Part shown: one piece after another, positions 1 to 11,392 of the stretch | How positions within the stretch are numbered: position 1 is the stretch's first letter | Layout: each line of letters opens with the position of its first letter | Source: Hyaloscypha bicolor E | Lineage: Eukaryota > Ascomycota > Leotiomycetes > Helotiales > Hyaloscyphaceae | NCBI RefSeq assembly: GCF_002865645.1 | Contig: NW_020194638.1 | Coordinates: forward strand, 1,605,974-1,669,973 | DNA: 64,000 nt | Direction: 5' to 3' | Position numbers and translations under genes: made by a program | Notes under the pieces: generated by a model | The model's input: the letters and a program-made list of their open reading frames with translations, nothing else | Told to the model about the DNA's origin: nothing | The model's database searches: none

Positions 1-499
1 AGCGGCCCGTAGGTGTTGCTATCCCGCGACCTGTCACGATTATCCCCTTCCACCCAGACATGGTTGACAGGAACTTGCACCGTTGGTAGAGGGCACGGCG
101 CGCGCGTGTGCACGATATCCCCCTCGATGGCAATGACGCGCTTTATGGCCAGCCTTTCGGGATTATTTGGGCTTCTATCGTTCATTGTCAATACTGTGAC
201 GCAGTTCTCTTCCGGAAAGCTTACTGAAACGAGACAAGCATTCCTCTCTCTAAAGTTCGAGTCGGATTCCATTTGCTCACCCAGCACAAATCTTTCTTAA
301 GGTCTTCATCGTAGGTGGTGTTCAAGTAAGGGTACATCGAAGGGCCATTGATCCGACACAATTCCCCAACATTTCCATTGAAGAAGATTACGGCGGGAAT
401 CCATGTGACGAAGCTAAACAAGTAATAATTGAATTCGGGGACGAATTTGCCCTTAGTTGCTTTTCGGTTGAATATGGAAAAGAGGCGACTTGATGCCAT
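1..499 (-). CDS. IMP2: Mitochondrial inner membrane protease subunit 2, partial (cut by left edge)
   Basis: S26-family serine protease that, with its partner Imp1, removes bipartite presequences from proteins sorted to the intermembrane space. The product begins MASSRLFSIF at 499. A hydrophobic anchor (about residues 24-41) precedes the catalytic-serine box INGPSMYPYL (Ser about 54). A 50 nt intron (224-175, CA|GTAAGC to ATAG) joins exon 2, which carries the second signature LAIKRVIAIEGD with the general-base Lys (about 103) and the later box HVWVEGDN. The gene runs off the window after SNTYGP, so the C-terminus is missing. The GPSMYP box with an Imp2-like spacing makes a secretory signal peptidase less likely. 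The neighbouring eIF2 alpha gene lies on the same strand but with a separate promoter region. Confidence 0.9.
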
Positions 500-779
500 G
501 GTGGTGGCTTTCAGACTCCGTTGACAAAGTTGGGGGTCAGGATGAGCTTTTGAGGTTCCCTCAAATCTCGCTACTGTCTCGGCTCAGCCTTGCGATCCAG
601 CCTCGCATTTGAAAAAGCAATCAAACAAAGGCTGAAGAGTTTGACGATTTTTCATACCTTATGGCTTCTTACAAAACTTAAGATGGACTAGTCTACTGCG
701 TCATTGGCTCTATAGCCCTTCTTTACGCCCGCAATGCAAGCCTTAATCACAATGCTTTTGATTCATCCCCTAGAACCCT

Positions 780-1871
780 CTACATCACCTCCACCACATT
801 CTCGTCACTTTCACTCATGCTCTCGTCTCCGCTGACCTCTGCATTTTCTCTCTCCCGCTTCTCCATCAGTGCCTGCAGCTCAGCATCATCATTCTCTGTG
901 ACCGCCTTAGGTTCCATCTTCACGATACAGTTGCCACCCGCTCCCTCGATATTGCTCCGGATATCAACGATCGCCGCTTCTAGTGTTTGGATTCCGACAG
1001 CCTTCTCTAGACATGTACTTGTAAGGACGTATAGCGGTGGCGAGACGAGCTTAACCTTCACCTGATTATCAGGGGTATTTCGGGCCTCAGCAGTTCGGAG
1101 TGCAGTCTTGACGGCATCGATTCCTTCATATCCAAAACACGTAACCTCGACATCTGCTCGAACTTTTGTAGGTTGGGGTGTAAGACGCTTTCCGATATAG
1201 GATTTCAGTTCCTCGGCAACAACATCGTTCGGAAATGACACTTCTTGCCACACATCAGGATTTCTTCATGAATATTAGTAAGATCCCCTGCTTCATGATC
1301 ACTGTACCTACGTTATTGAGAGCTTGAAAGCATCTACCGCATGTCCGTACTTCTTGTTCAGTGGCCAGCCAATGCGCTCATAAAGATCTTCGATTGGGTG
1401 TTGAGTCTTTTCAGCTACATGTCGCATAATCGAGTGGACCATCTTGCTCTTGTTGTACCTCTCCTCGCATTTGATGATATCTTCTGGAGACACCCTTCGC
1501 TTTGAGAGATCAATATACCCTGCAATTCCGCTCGATCAGCATTTGTTTAGGAGTCATCCTTGGGCTGATGCTCACCCTTCTCTTTGTCTACTCTTAGAAC
1601 CACCACAACCTCATTGCGCCCAACTCTGATAAGCTTTTGGATACTTCGGATACGACGTCTCGATAGTTCGGAGAGCAGAATCATGCCATCGATGTTGTCG
1701 TATTCGAGAAGTTTGACATAGGCTCCCATTTCCGCAATCTAAGTGATCAGGTCAACATTTGCCCACACTGTTTGCGCGGCGTAGAGCTCCCACCTGCTTT
1801 ACGTTGACCATGACAAAACTGTCAATCTCCGGATACTTCTCCTCATAGAATCGGCAATTTGTCAAAGACAT
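780..1871 (-). CDS. SUI2: Translation initiation factor eIF2 subunit alpha
   Basis: Alpha subunit of the heterotrimeric GTPase that delivers initiator Met-tRNA to the 40S subunit and is the target of stress kinases such as Gcn2. Four exons: 1871-1794, 1738-1576, 1519-1312 and 1263-780, giving 310 residues, close to yeast (304). The S1/OB domain starts [19 protein letters not shown]. The phosphorylation loop [14 protein letters not shown] is intact; counting Met as 1 the target serine is Ser52, the conventional Ser51. The helical domain follows ([14 protein letters not shown]), then the alpha/beta C-terminal domain ([13 protein letters not shown]) and an acidic tail. The start was placed upstream of the first long ORF because exon 1 encodes the family N-terminus and splices in phase (CAG|GTGGGA). 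It is divergent from NTE1 with 396 bp between the start codons. Confidence 0.96.
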
Positions 1872-2267
1872 ATTTGCGGTCGTTGCGCTGCGGGGTGCAG
1901 ATTGATTGGGATCCTGTTCTTGGGCTTCGTCGCCAACGGTCGCGGGATTGAGGTAGATAATCTACCAGACAGCTGATGTAGAGTATTTGGGATCGTAAGG
2001 GACTGCTTCGAGGGTTTCGTCGATGTCTTGTCAAGATTGTTGGTAGGAGGAGTCACAGTCGCACACAATCTTTACGTCTCGATTTTTGGTGATGGTGGGC
2101 TGCGCCATATCAGGCTTAGCGCCAGTCTTGCGCCACCAGTGGCTTGAGCTCCCTTGCTTGGCTGATGATCGAAAGATTCGGCCATGGAACTTGACTTACA
2201 CTCCAAGGAGCTCACGACCTCGGCACAAGAAATGTGCTCAACATTCATTGAGAACTGAGCTGTCATC
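1872..2267. promoter_or_regulatory. Shared divergent intergenic region eIF2 alpha / NTE1
   Basis: A 396 bp stretch between two divergent start codons must hold both promoters and 5' leaders. Short ORFs here have no coding character I could recognise. A 5' UTR intron for either gene cannot be excluded. No TATA-like box stood out. Confidence 0.5.
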
Positions 2268-5200
2268 ATGGCGGTCAGTTCTGCTCATGTTGAAAATGTT
2301 CAGCATTCCATCGAGTCACTTTCAGGGACGGTTTCTTCAGCCATGGAGAGCTTAGCCAACTCGATGGCTTCTTCAATGCCTTCAACTGCGGCTCTAGTCA
2401 ACGGAACCACCATGGAGCACATGGAAGTTCAGAGTTCTTGGGCATGGAGCTTTGTCCGAATGATCATGTTCCTGATCAAAGTCTTTCCGGGCATTCTGTT
2501 CTGGATCATCACATTTACTACCATTACCTTACCAACCTTTCTCTTCACACTATTGTCAACCAGCTTGACTGTCACTATGAATGCGACGACTTTGTACGTG
2601 TTTACGCCATGTATGCTAAACTGCTACTGACTCGTTATATAGAATGTTAATTGTCGCTGCTCTCGTATCCACCGTTAGCTGGTTCGTTCGCTATAGAGTT
2701 CTGAACATGTACGCGCGCCTTCCTCCCGAACCTCAACGAAAAGAGCCGGAGATAGATCTATATCCGGACACACAAGAAGAAGATTCTAAATCTGGGTTCT
2801 CCAACTATCTGGACGAGTTTTTAAGCGCAATCAAGGTGTTTGGGTACTTGGAACGACCCGTCTTTCACGAACTCACTCGGAGCATGCAAACTAGGAAACT
2901 CATAGCAGGAGAGACATTGAATCTGGAAGAAGAAAAGGGGTTCTGCTTAGTCGTGGACGGCTTGGTGGAGATCTTTGTCAAATCTTCCCGTGAGAGCGGC
3001 GAGTCGGATTCTGAGCCTTCCAATTTTCACCCAGACGATTCATCAGATAGTGGGGACGGACAGCAACGGCGAAGTGCGACTCAAGGTTACCAATTATTAA
3101 CCGAAGTCAAGAATGGTGCCCCTATGTCATCACTCTTCTCCATTTTGTCCTTATTTACCGAGGATGTTAAGCTGAGACACAGCGAAGATGATTACTTAGA
3201 GAATACTGCCTCAAGTGCTGGGTTCAATCGTCGACGATATCCCTCAAGCGCTGGCTTTGGATATGTCCCTAGCCACGAGACCCCACCGTCGCTTCCAACA
3301 AGTCCAATATACGGTGTTCCAAGTCAAAATGGGGAGCCTATCAATCGGGAGCATCGGTCATCAACGTTAGCCAGTGAGACTGCTGGTGGTACTCTTCCGA
3401 GAGTTCCTCCCCTCTCTCTCGACTCTTCACATGATCATCCAAGACAGCGGCCGCGGCCCAGACGGGTGCAGACAACTTCGGTTCATCCCGATATAGTTGC
3501 ACGAGCTACCGTGGACACAACCATTGCAATCATTCCTGCGAGTGCTTTCCGTCGTCTTACCCGAGTCTACCCAAAAGCTACTGCACATATTGTTCAGGTC
3601 ATCTTGACTCGACTTCAAAGAGTAACTCTGGCAACCGGTCATTCATATCTCGGACTTACAAGTGAGGTCCTTCGCACAGAAAAGCACATGAACAAATACA
3701 CCACGTACGAACTTCCCAACTTCTTGCGAGGCGATGCTCTAGAGCGTTTGAAGGAGAAGTTCACTCGCGAGCGAGAGAGGATTGGTGCCGAAGAGGGCAG
3801 TAAAGGCATTGCCTTACACAACGCTGGAGTTGGACGAAGGCGGAGATCCAGTAATAGTCTCCGGAAAGAGGCAACACTTCACGCTGTGTCTGCAAAGGGG
3901 GCACCAGCTGTCACTAACTCGACATTTGAATCACCTCTTAAACGAGAGCCTAGTGCCAATCCAAGCCCGGGGGATCTGCTCACAAACATTCAAATGTCTC
4001 GCAATGGTGGCAGAAGAAATACGCCAATGATCCAGGGGTCCTTCTCTGGTCAAGCCGAGGAGTCTCCTGAAGTGTGGCAACATGACACGCAGAGTCCACT
4101 TGCACAAAAATCGTTCAATCCATTTGGTGCTCAAGTACACCCACGGCGGACTCTACATCGGCAGGAGTCTATTGATGAGGATGGCATGTTTCGTGGATCC
4201 ATTTTAGAATGCATCTTCAAGGCTATTGGCTTGACCAACACCAAAAATGCTTTGAGAATGTCGGACTCCGTCGAAGCATCTCCGAGGCTTGTTTCCTATG
4301 ACCAGAGAAAACAAAAGGCAATCTTCACTAACAACGCGTTTGGAATCATTGACCCATATGAAGGCTCTGGGGATGGCGATACGGAATCTATGACATCCGG
4401 AGGCATAAGCACAGGTGGATTTCCGAGTACGCAAGGTCTGGCGCACGAGCTCAAGGATGAAGTGGAAATTGTATACTTCCCAAAAGGCTCTGTTCTCGTT
4501 GAGCAGGGTGAGCGCAATCCTGGATTGTACTATGTTATCGACGGATTTTTAGATGTCAGCGTCCCCACAGATGAAACGTCAGAATCAACCGTCTTAGGTA
4601 GTTTGTCACAACGAAATTCGAACTCTAGAGAAAGTAGGGACGAATCACTAGCTCCACTCTCGCGGACTCGAACAGGGTCTTCGAAAGCCTCTGGCTCTGG
4701 GTCGGGGATCAATACTACCGAAGGAAAGAAGCGAAAATCCACAGGTCGAAGGAGCCTTGCATTGATCAAACCAGGTGGAATTGCTGGCTACATTGGGACA
4801 ATATCATCTTATAGGTCATTCATCGATGTCATAGCTAAAACAGATGTCTATGTTGGCTTTCTGCCAAGGTCTTCCTTGGAGAGAATCGTGGAAAAATATC
4901 CGGTGGTGTTATTGACGATGGCTAAACGCCTGACAAGCCTTTTACCACGACTTATTCTACATATTGACTTTGCTCTGGAATGGGTTCAAGTCAATGCTGG
5001 ACAAGTGATTTATCATCAAGGCGATGATAGCGATGCAATCTATATCGTTTTGAATGGTCGCCTCCGGCTAGTCCTCAATAACGAAGAGGCGGGTATGAAA
5101 GTGGTTGGCGAGTATGGCCAAGGTGAAAGTGTTGGAGAGCTTGAGGTTATGACTGAATCCGTTCGCCCTGCGACACTTCACGCAATTCGAGATACGGAAC

Positions 5201-7158
5201 TTGCGAAATTTCCCAAGACTTTGTTCAACAGTCTCGCGCAGGAACACCCAGGAATTACCATCAAAATCTCCAAGATCATCGCGTCTCGTATGCGAGCTTT
5301 AGTTGAAGATCCTGTCTTCGTCCAAGGCAAAGAGAAGGTGACCGGTGCAACGAACAACAAAGTCTCATCGACTGTCAATTTAAGAACCGTGGCTATCTTG
5401 CCCGTCACGGCTGGCGTACCAGTGGTGGAATTTGGTAGTAGGTTGATGAATGCCTTGACGCAGATTGGCGCAACAAAAGGAGTCACCTCTCTCAACCAAG
5501 CCGCTATCCTTAATCATCTGGGAAGACATGCGTTCAGCAGGATGGGAAAGTTGAAGCTCTCGCAGTACCTTGCTGATCTCGAAGAGAAGTATGGACTGGT
5601 GCTATACGTTGCGGGTGAGTTTGAAAATTACTTTTTGTTACTTTGGACTTTGGCAGGTGATGTTTTCTTTTTTAACTCCGAGTTCTTCTATGAAGACCAA
5701 AAACAACAACAACTCTAATTTTTTCCTGATGCCACAACTTGATTTTCAAGACTTTATAGGACCAACTTGAATTCTCTCGCTGACTTCCAATATTTAGACA
5801 CCAATGTTAACTCCCCTTGGACTCAGACGTGCATTAGCCAGGCTGATTGTATCCTCCTTGTTGGCTTGGCCGAAGGGTCACCGGCTATTGGTGAGTATGA
5901 ACGTTTCCTGCTTGGCATGAAGACTACTGCGCGAAAAGAATTGGTCCTGCTGCATGCCGATCGATTTTCTCCGCCGGGTCTTACACGAGCATGGCTCAGA
6001 AACCGCGTGTGGATCAATGGTGGTCACCATCACATTCAAATGGCCTTCCGAACATCCGTGCCTGTTCATCCCCAGACTCGTAAATTTGGTTCGGCATTGA
6101 AGCAGCGAGTTCAAGTCCTCCAGGCTGAAATACAGAAATACACTTCCCGGAAGGTGCGACAGACTCCCCTGTATTCAGCGGAAACGCCTTTCAAGGGAGA
6201 TTTTCATAGGATTGCAAGACGGCTTTGTGGCAAGTCTATAGGTCTTGTGCTCGGCGGCGGAGGTGCCCGAGGTATCTCTCAAGTTGGGATTATCAGGGCT
6301 TTGGAGGAAGCAGGTATTCCCATCGATATCATTGGTGGTACCTCGATTGGAGCCTTCATTGGCGCCTTGTACGCTAGGGATGCCGATGTGGTCCCAATGT
6401 ACGGCCGCGCGAAGAAGTTTGCTGGGAGGATGGCGAGTATGTGGCGCTTTGCGCTCGACTTGACATATCCCTCCGCCTCATACACAACTGGCCATGAGTT
6501 CAACCGCGGAATCTTCAAAACCTTTGGGGATACTCAGATCGAGGACTTCTGGCTTGAGTTCTACTGCAACACTACCAACATTAGCAAGAGTCGGTCAGAG
6601 ATACACACCAGCGGGTATGCCTGGAGGTATGTAAGGGCATCAATGTCACTTGCCGGCCTCCTTCCACCTCTGTGCGACGAAGGAAGCATGCTCCTGGACG
6701 GAGGATATGTTGACAACTTGACCGTCTCACACATGAAATCGTTAGGAGCAGACGTAATTTTCGCAATCGACGTTGGAAGTCTTGATGACGATACGCCTCA
6801 GAACTTTGGCGACTCGTTATCTGGGTTTTGGGCATTCCTGAACCGCTGGAACCCGTTTTCGTCATTCCCAAACCCGCCTACGCTGGCTGAGATCCAAGCC
6901 CGACTTGCTTATGTTTCCAGCGTCGATGCTTTAGAGAGATCAAAGCGCACACCTGGGTGTCTCTACATGAGACCACCCATCGATGCTTATGGGACCTTGG
7001 ACTTTGGCAAATTTGATGATATTTATCAGTTGGGATATAAATATGGCCAAGAGTTCTTGGCGAAGATGAGGGACCAAGGAGTCCTACCTTTGGTAGACGA
7101 GACGGAAGAGAAGAAGGCTCTTCGGAGAACGATGGCCCCTCGAAGAGCTAGTATATAG
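2268..7158 (+). CDS. NTE1: Lysophospholipase NTE1 (neuropathy target esterase homologue)
   Basis: ER-membrane serine esterase that deacylates phosphatidylcholine to glycerophosphocholine. Exons 2268-2593, 2643-5614 and 5798-7158 give about 1552 residues, normal for fungal NTE1. The order is: hydrophobic N-terminal segments (about residues 60-135); three cyclic-nucleotide-binding-like domains (first at [12 protein letters not shown], second at [17 protein letters not shown], third at [16 protein letters not shown]) separated by long serine-rich linkers; then a C-terminal patatin domain. The patatin domain shows the oxyanion glycine box LGGGGARG, the nucleophile motif GTSIG (Ser about 1282) and DGG (Asp about 1400), so the catalytic dyad is intact. 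The last intron is 183 nt, long for this window. Splicing it restores [13 protein letters not shown], whereas reading through gives a stop. Confidence 0.96.
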
Positions 7159-7606
7159 CGACTGTATATTATTGTTGGGAGGGAGGTTTGCGGCTGGCGC
7201 TTGGGAATACCCGCATCATGGCATAGCATATCATAAGAAAATATAGATGGTAGTGATCTTACAAGACAATAACAGGTAACTGCTAGGGAACATGCTACTT
7301 CAGACTCGAGTGCATCTTCCAAGTTGGTGACCATCATTCGCAAGGCCTCGCCCGCCATCAAGCGGAACACGACGTTCGGGGTGCGCCTATGACCGCAGCC
7401 AGCCGCTTGGCCATGCCCAATCGGGACGTAGTGGGGCAAAAGGTCCAACACTTCGTGAGTATTGGTCCAACTTAAGAAAAACAACAATATTTTATGGACG
7501 CTTGCTGCCGAGATGGTAACTGATAAGGGCCTATAAAGACCTAGTGAATCCTCACCTTGCTCAAATCAAAATCAAAAAAATAGATCGAGCAGATACCAAG
7601 CTTATC
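7159..7606. other. Intergenic, NTE1 3' end to guanine deaminase start
   Basis: Holds the NTE1 3' UTR and the guanine deaminase promoter. A minus-strand ORF here is an open-frame shadow reaching into the NTE1 3' end. The A-rich leader just before the start (7565-7580) fits a fungal 5' UTR. Confidence 0.5.
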
Positions 7607-9039
7607 ATGTCACACCACCCCACAGGAAAGTCGCTCTTTTTGGGGAGCTTCATCCACAGCAAGAGCTTGGATGAGCTTGAGTACTTGCATGATTCAGCCG
7701 TTCTCGTCAATGAGCATGGGGCTATTGTTGCGATTGAGAAAGGATGTGATCTAAAGAAGGCAGAGGAGACGCTCTTTCCAAAACTTGGCTGGTCTGCTGG
7801 AGATGTCATGGTGAAGACCACAAAACCTGGACAGTTCTTCTTTCCCGGATTCATTGGTTAGCAATCTCTTCGCCTTTGGGAATATCGCTAACTGATGTAG
7901 ATACGCATATCCATGCTTCTCAATACCCAAACGCCGGTATTTTTGGCAAGACCACTTTGCTCGACTGGCTGAACACCTATACTTTCCCCATGGAAAGCAG
8001 TCTATCCGTAGAGTCAAAAGCCAAGACAGTTTATACTCGCTGTATCCAACGGACACTCTCAAACGGAACAACCACCGCCTCCTATTACGCCACCATTTCC
8101 GTGCCCTCCACCAACTTGCTAGCAGACCTCTGCCTCGAATATGGCCAACGAGCATTCATCGGCCGCTGCTGCATGGACAGCCTCTCCCCAGACTTCTACC
8201 GCGACGAGTCCCCCGCCACAGCACTGGCCGACACCCGCGCAACAATCTCCCACATCGCCAGCATCGACCCCTCCCACTCCCTCATTACGCCCATCATCAC
8301 GCCCCGTTTCGCTCCCAGCTGTTCCAGCGAACTGATGCACGGTCTCGGCGCTCTACAGAAGGAAACCAATCTCCCAGTACAAACCCACATCGCCGAGAAC
8401 CCCAAAGAAGTCGCGCTGGTGAAATCTCTGTTCCCGGAGCACGAGAGCTATACTCATGTGTACGACAACCATGGGCTTTTGGGACCCAAGACAATCCTGG
8501 CTCATGCGGTGCATTTGAGTGAGGTGGAGGTGAATCTGATTAAGGAGCGAGAGGGCAAAATTAGTCATTGTCCGGCCAGCAATTCGGCGATCACGAGTGG
8601 GACGGCGAAGGTTAGGTGGTTATTGAATAAGGGGGTTGAGGTTGGTCTGGGGACGGATATGAGTGGTGGGTACAGTCCTAGTATTTTGGAGGCTGTGAGG
8701 CAGGCGAGCTTGGTTAGTAGGCATGTGGCAATGGGTGGGGAGGATGAGGCGAAGTTAAGTATTGAGGAGGTATTGTATTTGGGGACGAAGGGAGGTGCGA
8801 AGGTTGTTGGGTTGGGAGATAAGATTGGCGGGTTTGGCGTGGGTATGGAGTGGGATGCGCAGTTGATTGGGTTGGGAGGTGTAGATGGGGATTTGGGCTT
8901 TGGTGATGAGGGACCAGTGGATATCTTTGGTTGGGAGACTTGGGAGGAGAGGGTTGCAAAGTGGGTTTTCAACGGCGATGATAGGAATACGCAAGCGGTT
9001 TGGGTAAAGGGACGATTGGTCCATGAGAGGAAGATTTGA
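7607..9039 (+). CDS. GUD1: Guanine deaminase
   Basis: Zinc amidohydrolase converting guanine to xanthine in purine salvage, probably cytosolic. Exons 7607-7856 and 7901-9039 are separated by a 44 nt intron (G|GTTAGC to TGTAG) and give 462 residues, the family length. The metal-binding HxH motif lies exactly at the junction (DTHIHASQ, His about 86 and 88). Further motifs are QTHIAEN, ILAHAVHLS and GLGTDMSGGYS, which supply the remaining zinc-ligand histidines and the catalytic Asp. The ATG at 7607 (MSHHPTGKSLF) was chosen because the frame further upstream opens only with a GTG. The last third is GC- and GGG-rich, yet the frame is uninterrupted. No purine-pathway gene is adjacent. Confidence 0.95.
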
Positions 9040-9262
9040 AATCTGCTGTACGATATCTTGGGGATATGCACGCTGGGCATGGATTGATAGGAGACTGGAT
9101 TTGTAGATTGTAGAAGGACCTGGGTTTGATGGGGAGTCTGGACTGTGTATTCCAATTAGTCTATCCCAAAACTTTTACGGCCGTCTATTCTATAATGAAT
9201 CATTGGCTTGCCCAATTTCTCATCTCAATGTCATGTCGGAGAATCAATGTTCTCTGATACTG

Positions 9263-10087
9263 CTAAGTCTCAACGGGGAAAACCTCCTTCCAGCTCTCCC
9301 ACCCCAGCACATCTCCCCAGAACAACTTCCCTCCAAATGCAAAATGCAAATCCCTCGCACAAGCCTCCGCCTCCCTACCCCTCTGACCAACCATCTCAGG
9401 AAGCCTAATGACCCTCTCAAACCTCCCTCCGCTCTCACCAGTCCGGAACCCCTCCAACAGCTCATCATACTGCCTCGCTCTCGCCATTGGAATCTGCCTT
9501 GCCAAATCCATCAGACGTTTAAACTGATCCTCATCCCATACCAACGTCAGTCTGCGGAAATGGCCGTAGCGCGCCCTAGACGCGAGGACGTTGAGCGTTT
9601 TGCTTATAACTCTGGTGCTCTCGGTGAAGCAGTCCATTTGTATAGTAACTGATGTTATGAGCCGGGAGGAGACTTGTCCCATCATTTTCATTGTCCGAAT
9701 TACGCCTGCATTCGCATTCGAGAAATAGAAGGTATTGAATTCCCAGAACAGGGATTGTGTCTCTTCATATATTTGGCGACATGTTCGTGGAAGGGAGAGG
9801 GAGATGTATGGGTGCTTGTCCCGCCAGGTTCCAGATTCGAATTCTCTGTTCGGACATAGTTTTGGCGGGTTCGTGTAGAGGCGAAAGCGCCCTATGGGCT
9901 GGGAGGATGAGGATGAGGTTGAGGTTGAAGTTGTGGAAGAAGGGGGAGGGGACGCTTTTGGTGAGCCCGCTTTCGAGATTCGGGGTGGGATCAAGTGGGG
10001 GGAGATCACCCCGGATGGGCTGATCAGGGCGCAGGCGTAGATCTCATCACGAAGTTCTCGTGGGAGATCGAGGAAGGAGGTTGGCAT
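9263..10087 (-). CDS. Fungal LPRELR-type protein of unknown function (F-box-like / 2EXR-like), copy 1
   Basis: A single-exon gene of 274 residues. It starts MPTSFLDLPRELRDEIY, a short leucine-proline N-terminal motif found in large fungal families related to F-box or 2EXR proteins. A second conserved block reads ISLPRTCRQIYEETQ followed by SLFWEFNTFYF. A Ser/Thr-rich stretch (about residues 45-65) lies between them. The C-terminus has the block KLFWGDVLGWESWKEVFP. There is no signal peptide, membrane segment or catalytic motif. The next gene on the same strand (10511-11392) is a clear paralogue sharing all three blocks, so the pair arose by tandem duplication. By analogy these may be substrate adaptors, but that is inference. 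Confidence 0.8.
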   Translation of the reverse strand: MPTSFLDLPRELRDEIYACALISPSGVISPHLIPPRISKAGSPKASPPPSSTTSTSTSSSSSQPIGRFRLYTNPPKLCPNREFESGTWRDKHPYISLSLPRTCRQIYEETQSLFWEFNTFYFSNANAGVIRTMKMMGQVSSRLITSVTIQMDCFTESTRVISKTLNVLASRARYGHFRRLTLVWDEDQFKRLMDLARQIPMARARQYDELLEGFRTGESGGRFERVIRLPEMVGQRGREAEACARDLHFAFGGKLFWGDVLGWESWKEVFPVET

Positions 10088-10510
10088 TGGGTGTGGATGA
10101 TGACAAAAGTTCGGAGAACTTGAGATGTGGAGCTGGGGGTTTTCGCGTCGGACCGCTAGCGCGGTTTTCTAGGACAGGGGGTGAAGTTTGAGATTGAGAC
10201 AAGCTTCGCTAGCTCATGGGAAGTTGAAATTCCCTTAAATGAGAATAAAACAAGGAGTTTGGAATTTCAATCAATCGTTCATCTGTCTTACCGGCGGTGA
10301 CGATGACTTTTCACAACGCTGCGCAACTCCCTTCACATGGGCTCAAATTTCAAGACCGACTTAGTGTCACCACCGAATGATGAAAATGACATTTAATGCT
10401 GGCTATCCCACATCCATGTACATCCCGTACGTGACTCTCCCTTTCAGAAGAGTGCAATCCTCCGGAGGCTTCCCCAAGCGCTAGCCTCCGCGACGCATTT
10501 ATTTTCCCTC
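10088..10510. other. Intergenic between the tandem paralogues
   Basis: Spacer of 423 bp that holds the promoter of the downstream copy (start at 10087) and the 3' UTR of the upstream copy. No additional coding or repeat signal was seen. Confidence 0.4.
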
Positions 10511-11392
10511 CTATTCCAATCCTCCTTGGCCCAATGACTCCATCTGACCAACCTCGGAGCCAGCTTTCTCATCAAGCGGGGCAGAGACATTCATCTCAGG
10601 CAACACTTCTTTTGAATCCCCAAATACCTTCGTCGAGCCCCAATACAGCTCTCCTCCCAAACTTTCTTGCATGTCCCGTAAAGGTGCATCAAGATTCCCT
10701 GCGATAGAGTATTCGTGGACTTCTTGTGCCGTTGCTAATTCACGCGCATGGGTGATAACAAGAATTTTCTCCATATTTTGTAGGCGGTGCGCCTGTTGCA
10801 AGCATGGTAGAGCCTTCTCACGCCAGTTTGAGCGTTTGATGTGGAGGTTGAAGTACCAGTGCTGGGTCTGAGAGCTAGCCATTTGCTCAATTGAATCTAT
10901 GTCGATCAATAACTCTAAACGTCGAATTGAGCAGTGTTTTCCCTGGAAGATCAAAAGCTTCAAAATCCGATCGAGCCACTCGATGTCGTTTCCCAGAAGT
11001 GGAGTAATGCAGAGGCGGATCGAAGAAATGCATCGCTGTGGATATCTCCCCATCAAATTGAAGGTTTGCAGGAGGCTGTGTGGTGATGGGAAATGGAAGG
11101 TATTGCTGGTCCAGAAAAGGTTATTAGTCTCCTCGTATATTTTCCGGCAGGTTCTGGGAAGCGAGAGGGAGATGGTCGGCTGCCTTTCGTCACCATAATG
11201 TTGACCCATGATAAGATTTGTATTGTCGACCAGAAGATAGAAGAAAGGCCCAGATTGGGAACAACTGCGGGGAAAGCCGGAATAAAATGCGTCACGTCGA
11301 CAGACCGGTTTAAGTGTTCTGGTTGGAGATACGAGACACAGGTCCCATATCTGGTTCCGGATCTCCCCTGGAAGGTCGAAAAGGGACACCAT
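10511..11392 (-). CDS. Fungal LPRELR-type protein of unknown function (F-box-like / 2EXR-like), copy 2
   Basis: A single-exon gene of 293 residues, paralogous to the gene at 9263-10087. It starts MVSLFDLPGEIRNQIWDLC. The middle block is ISLPRTCRKIYEETNNLFW, then SNTFHF, and the C-terminal block is GELYWGSTKVFGDSKEVLPE. It differs from copy 1 by an extra N-terminal segment (about residues 25-75) and by a further tail ending GQGGLE. The two proteins are well diverged outside the shared blocks, so the duplication is not recent. No function can be assigned. An N-terminal adaptor-type motif plus a variable C-terminus would fit an F-box-like role, but no Skp1-binding surface can be proven from sequence alone. 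Confidence 0.78.
   Translation of the reverse strand: MVSLFDLPGEIRNQIWDLCLVSPTRTLKPVCRRDAFYSGFPRSCSQSGPFFYLLVDNTNLIMGQHYGDERQPTISLSLPRTCRKIYEETNNLFWTSNTFHFPSPHSLLQTFNLMGRYPQRCISSIRLCITPLLGNDIEWLDRILKLLIFQGKHCSIRRLELLIDIDSIEQMASSQTQHWYFNLHIKRSNWREKALPCLQQAHRLQNMEKILVITHARELATAQEVHEYSIAGNLDAPLRDMQESLGGELYWGSTKVFGDSKEVLPEMNVSAPLDEKAGSEVGQMESLGQGGLE

Noticed and set aside
1843..2068. Short minus-strand ORFs upstream of eIF2 alpha
   Set aside because: They overlap its first exon in other frames and lack features; the true start is at 1871.
5767..7158. A separate patatin-type phospholipase gene starting at its own ATG
   Set aside because: It is exon 3 of NTE1: splicing 5614 to 5798 gives the family sequence [10 protein letters not shown] across the junction and restores the full-length architecture.
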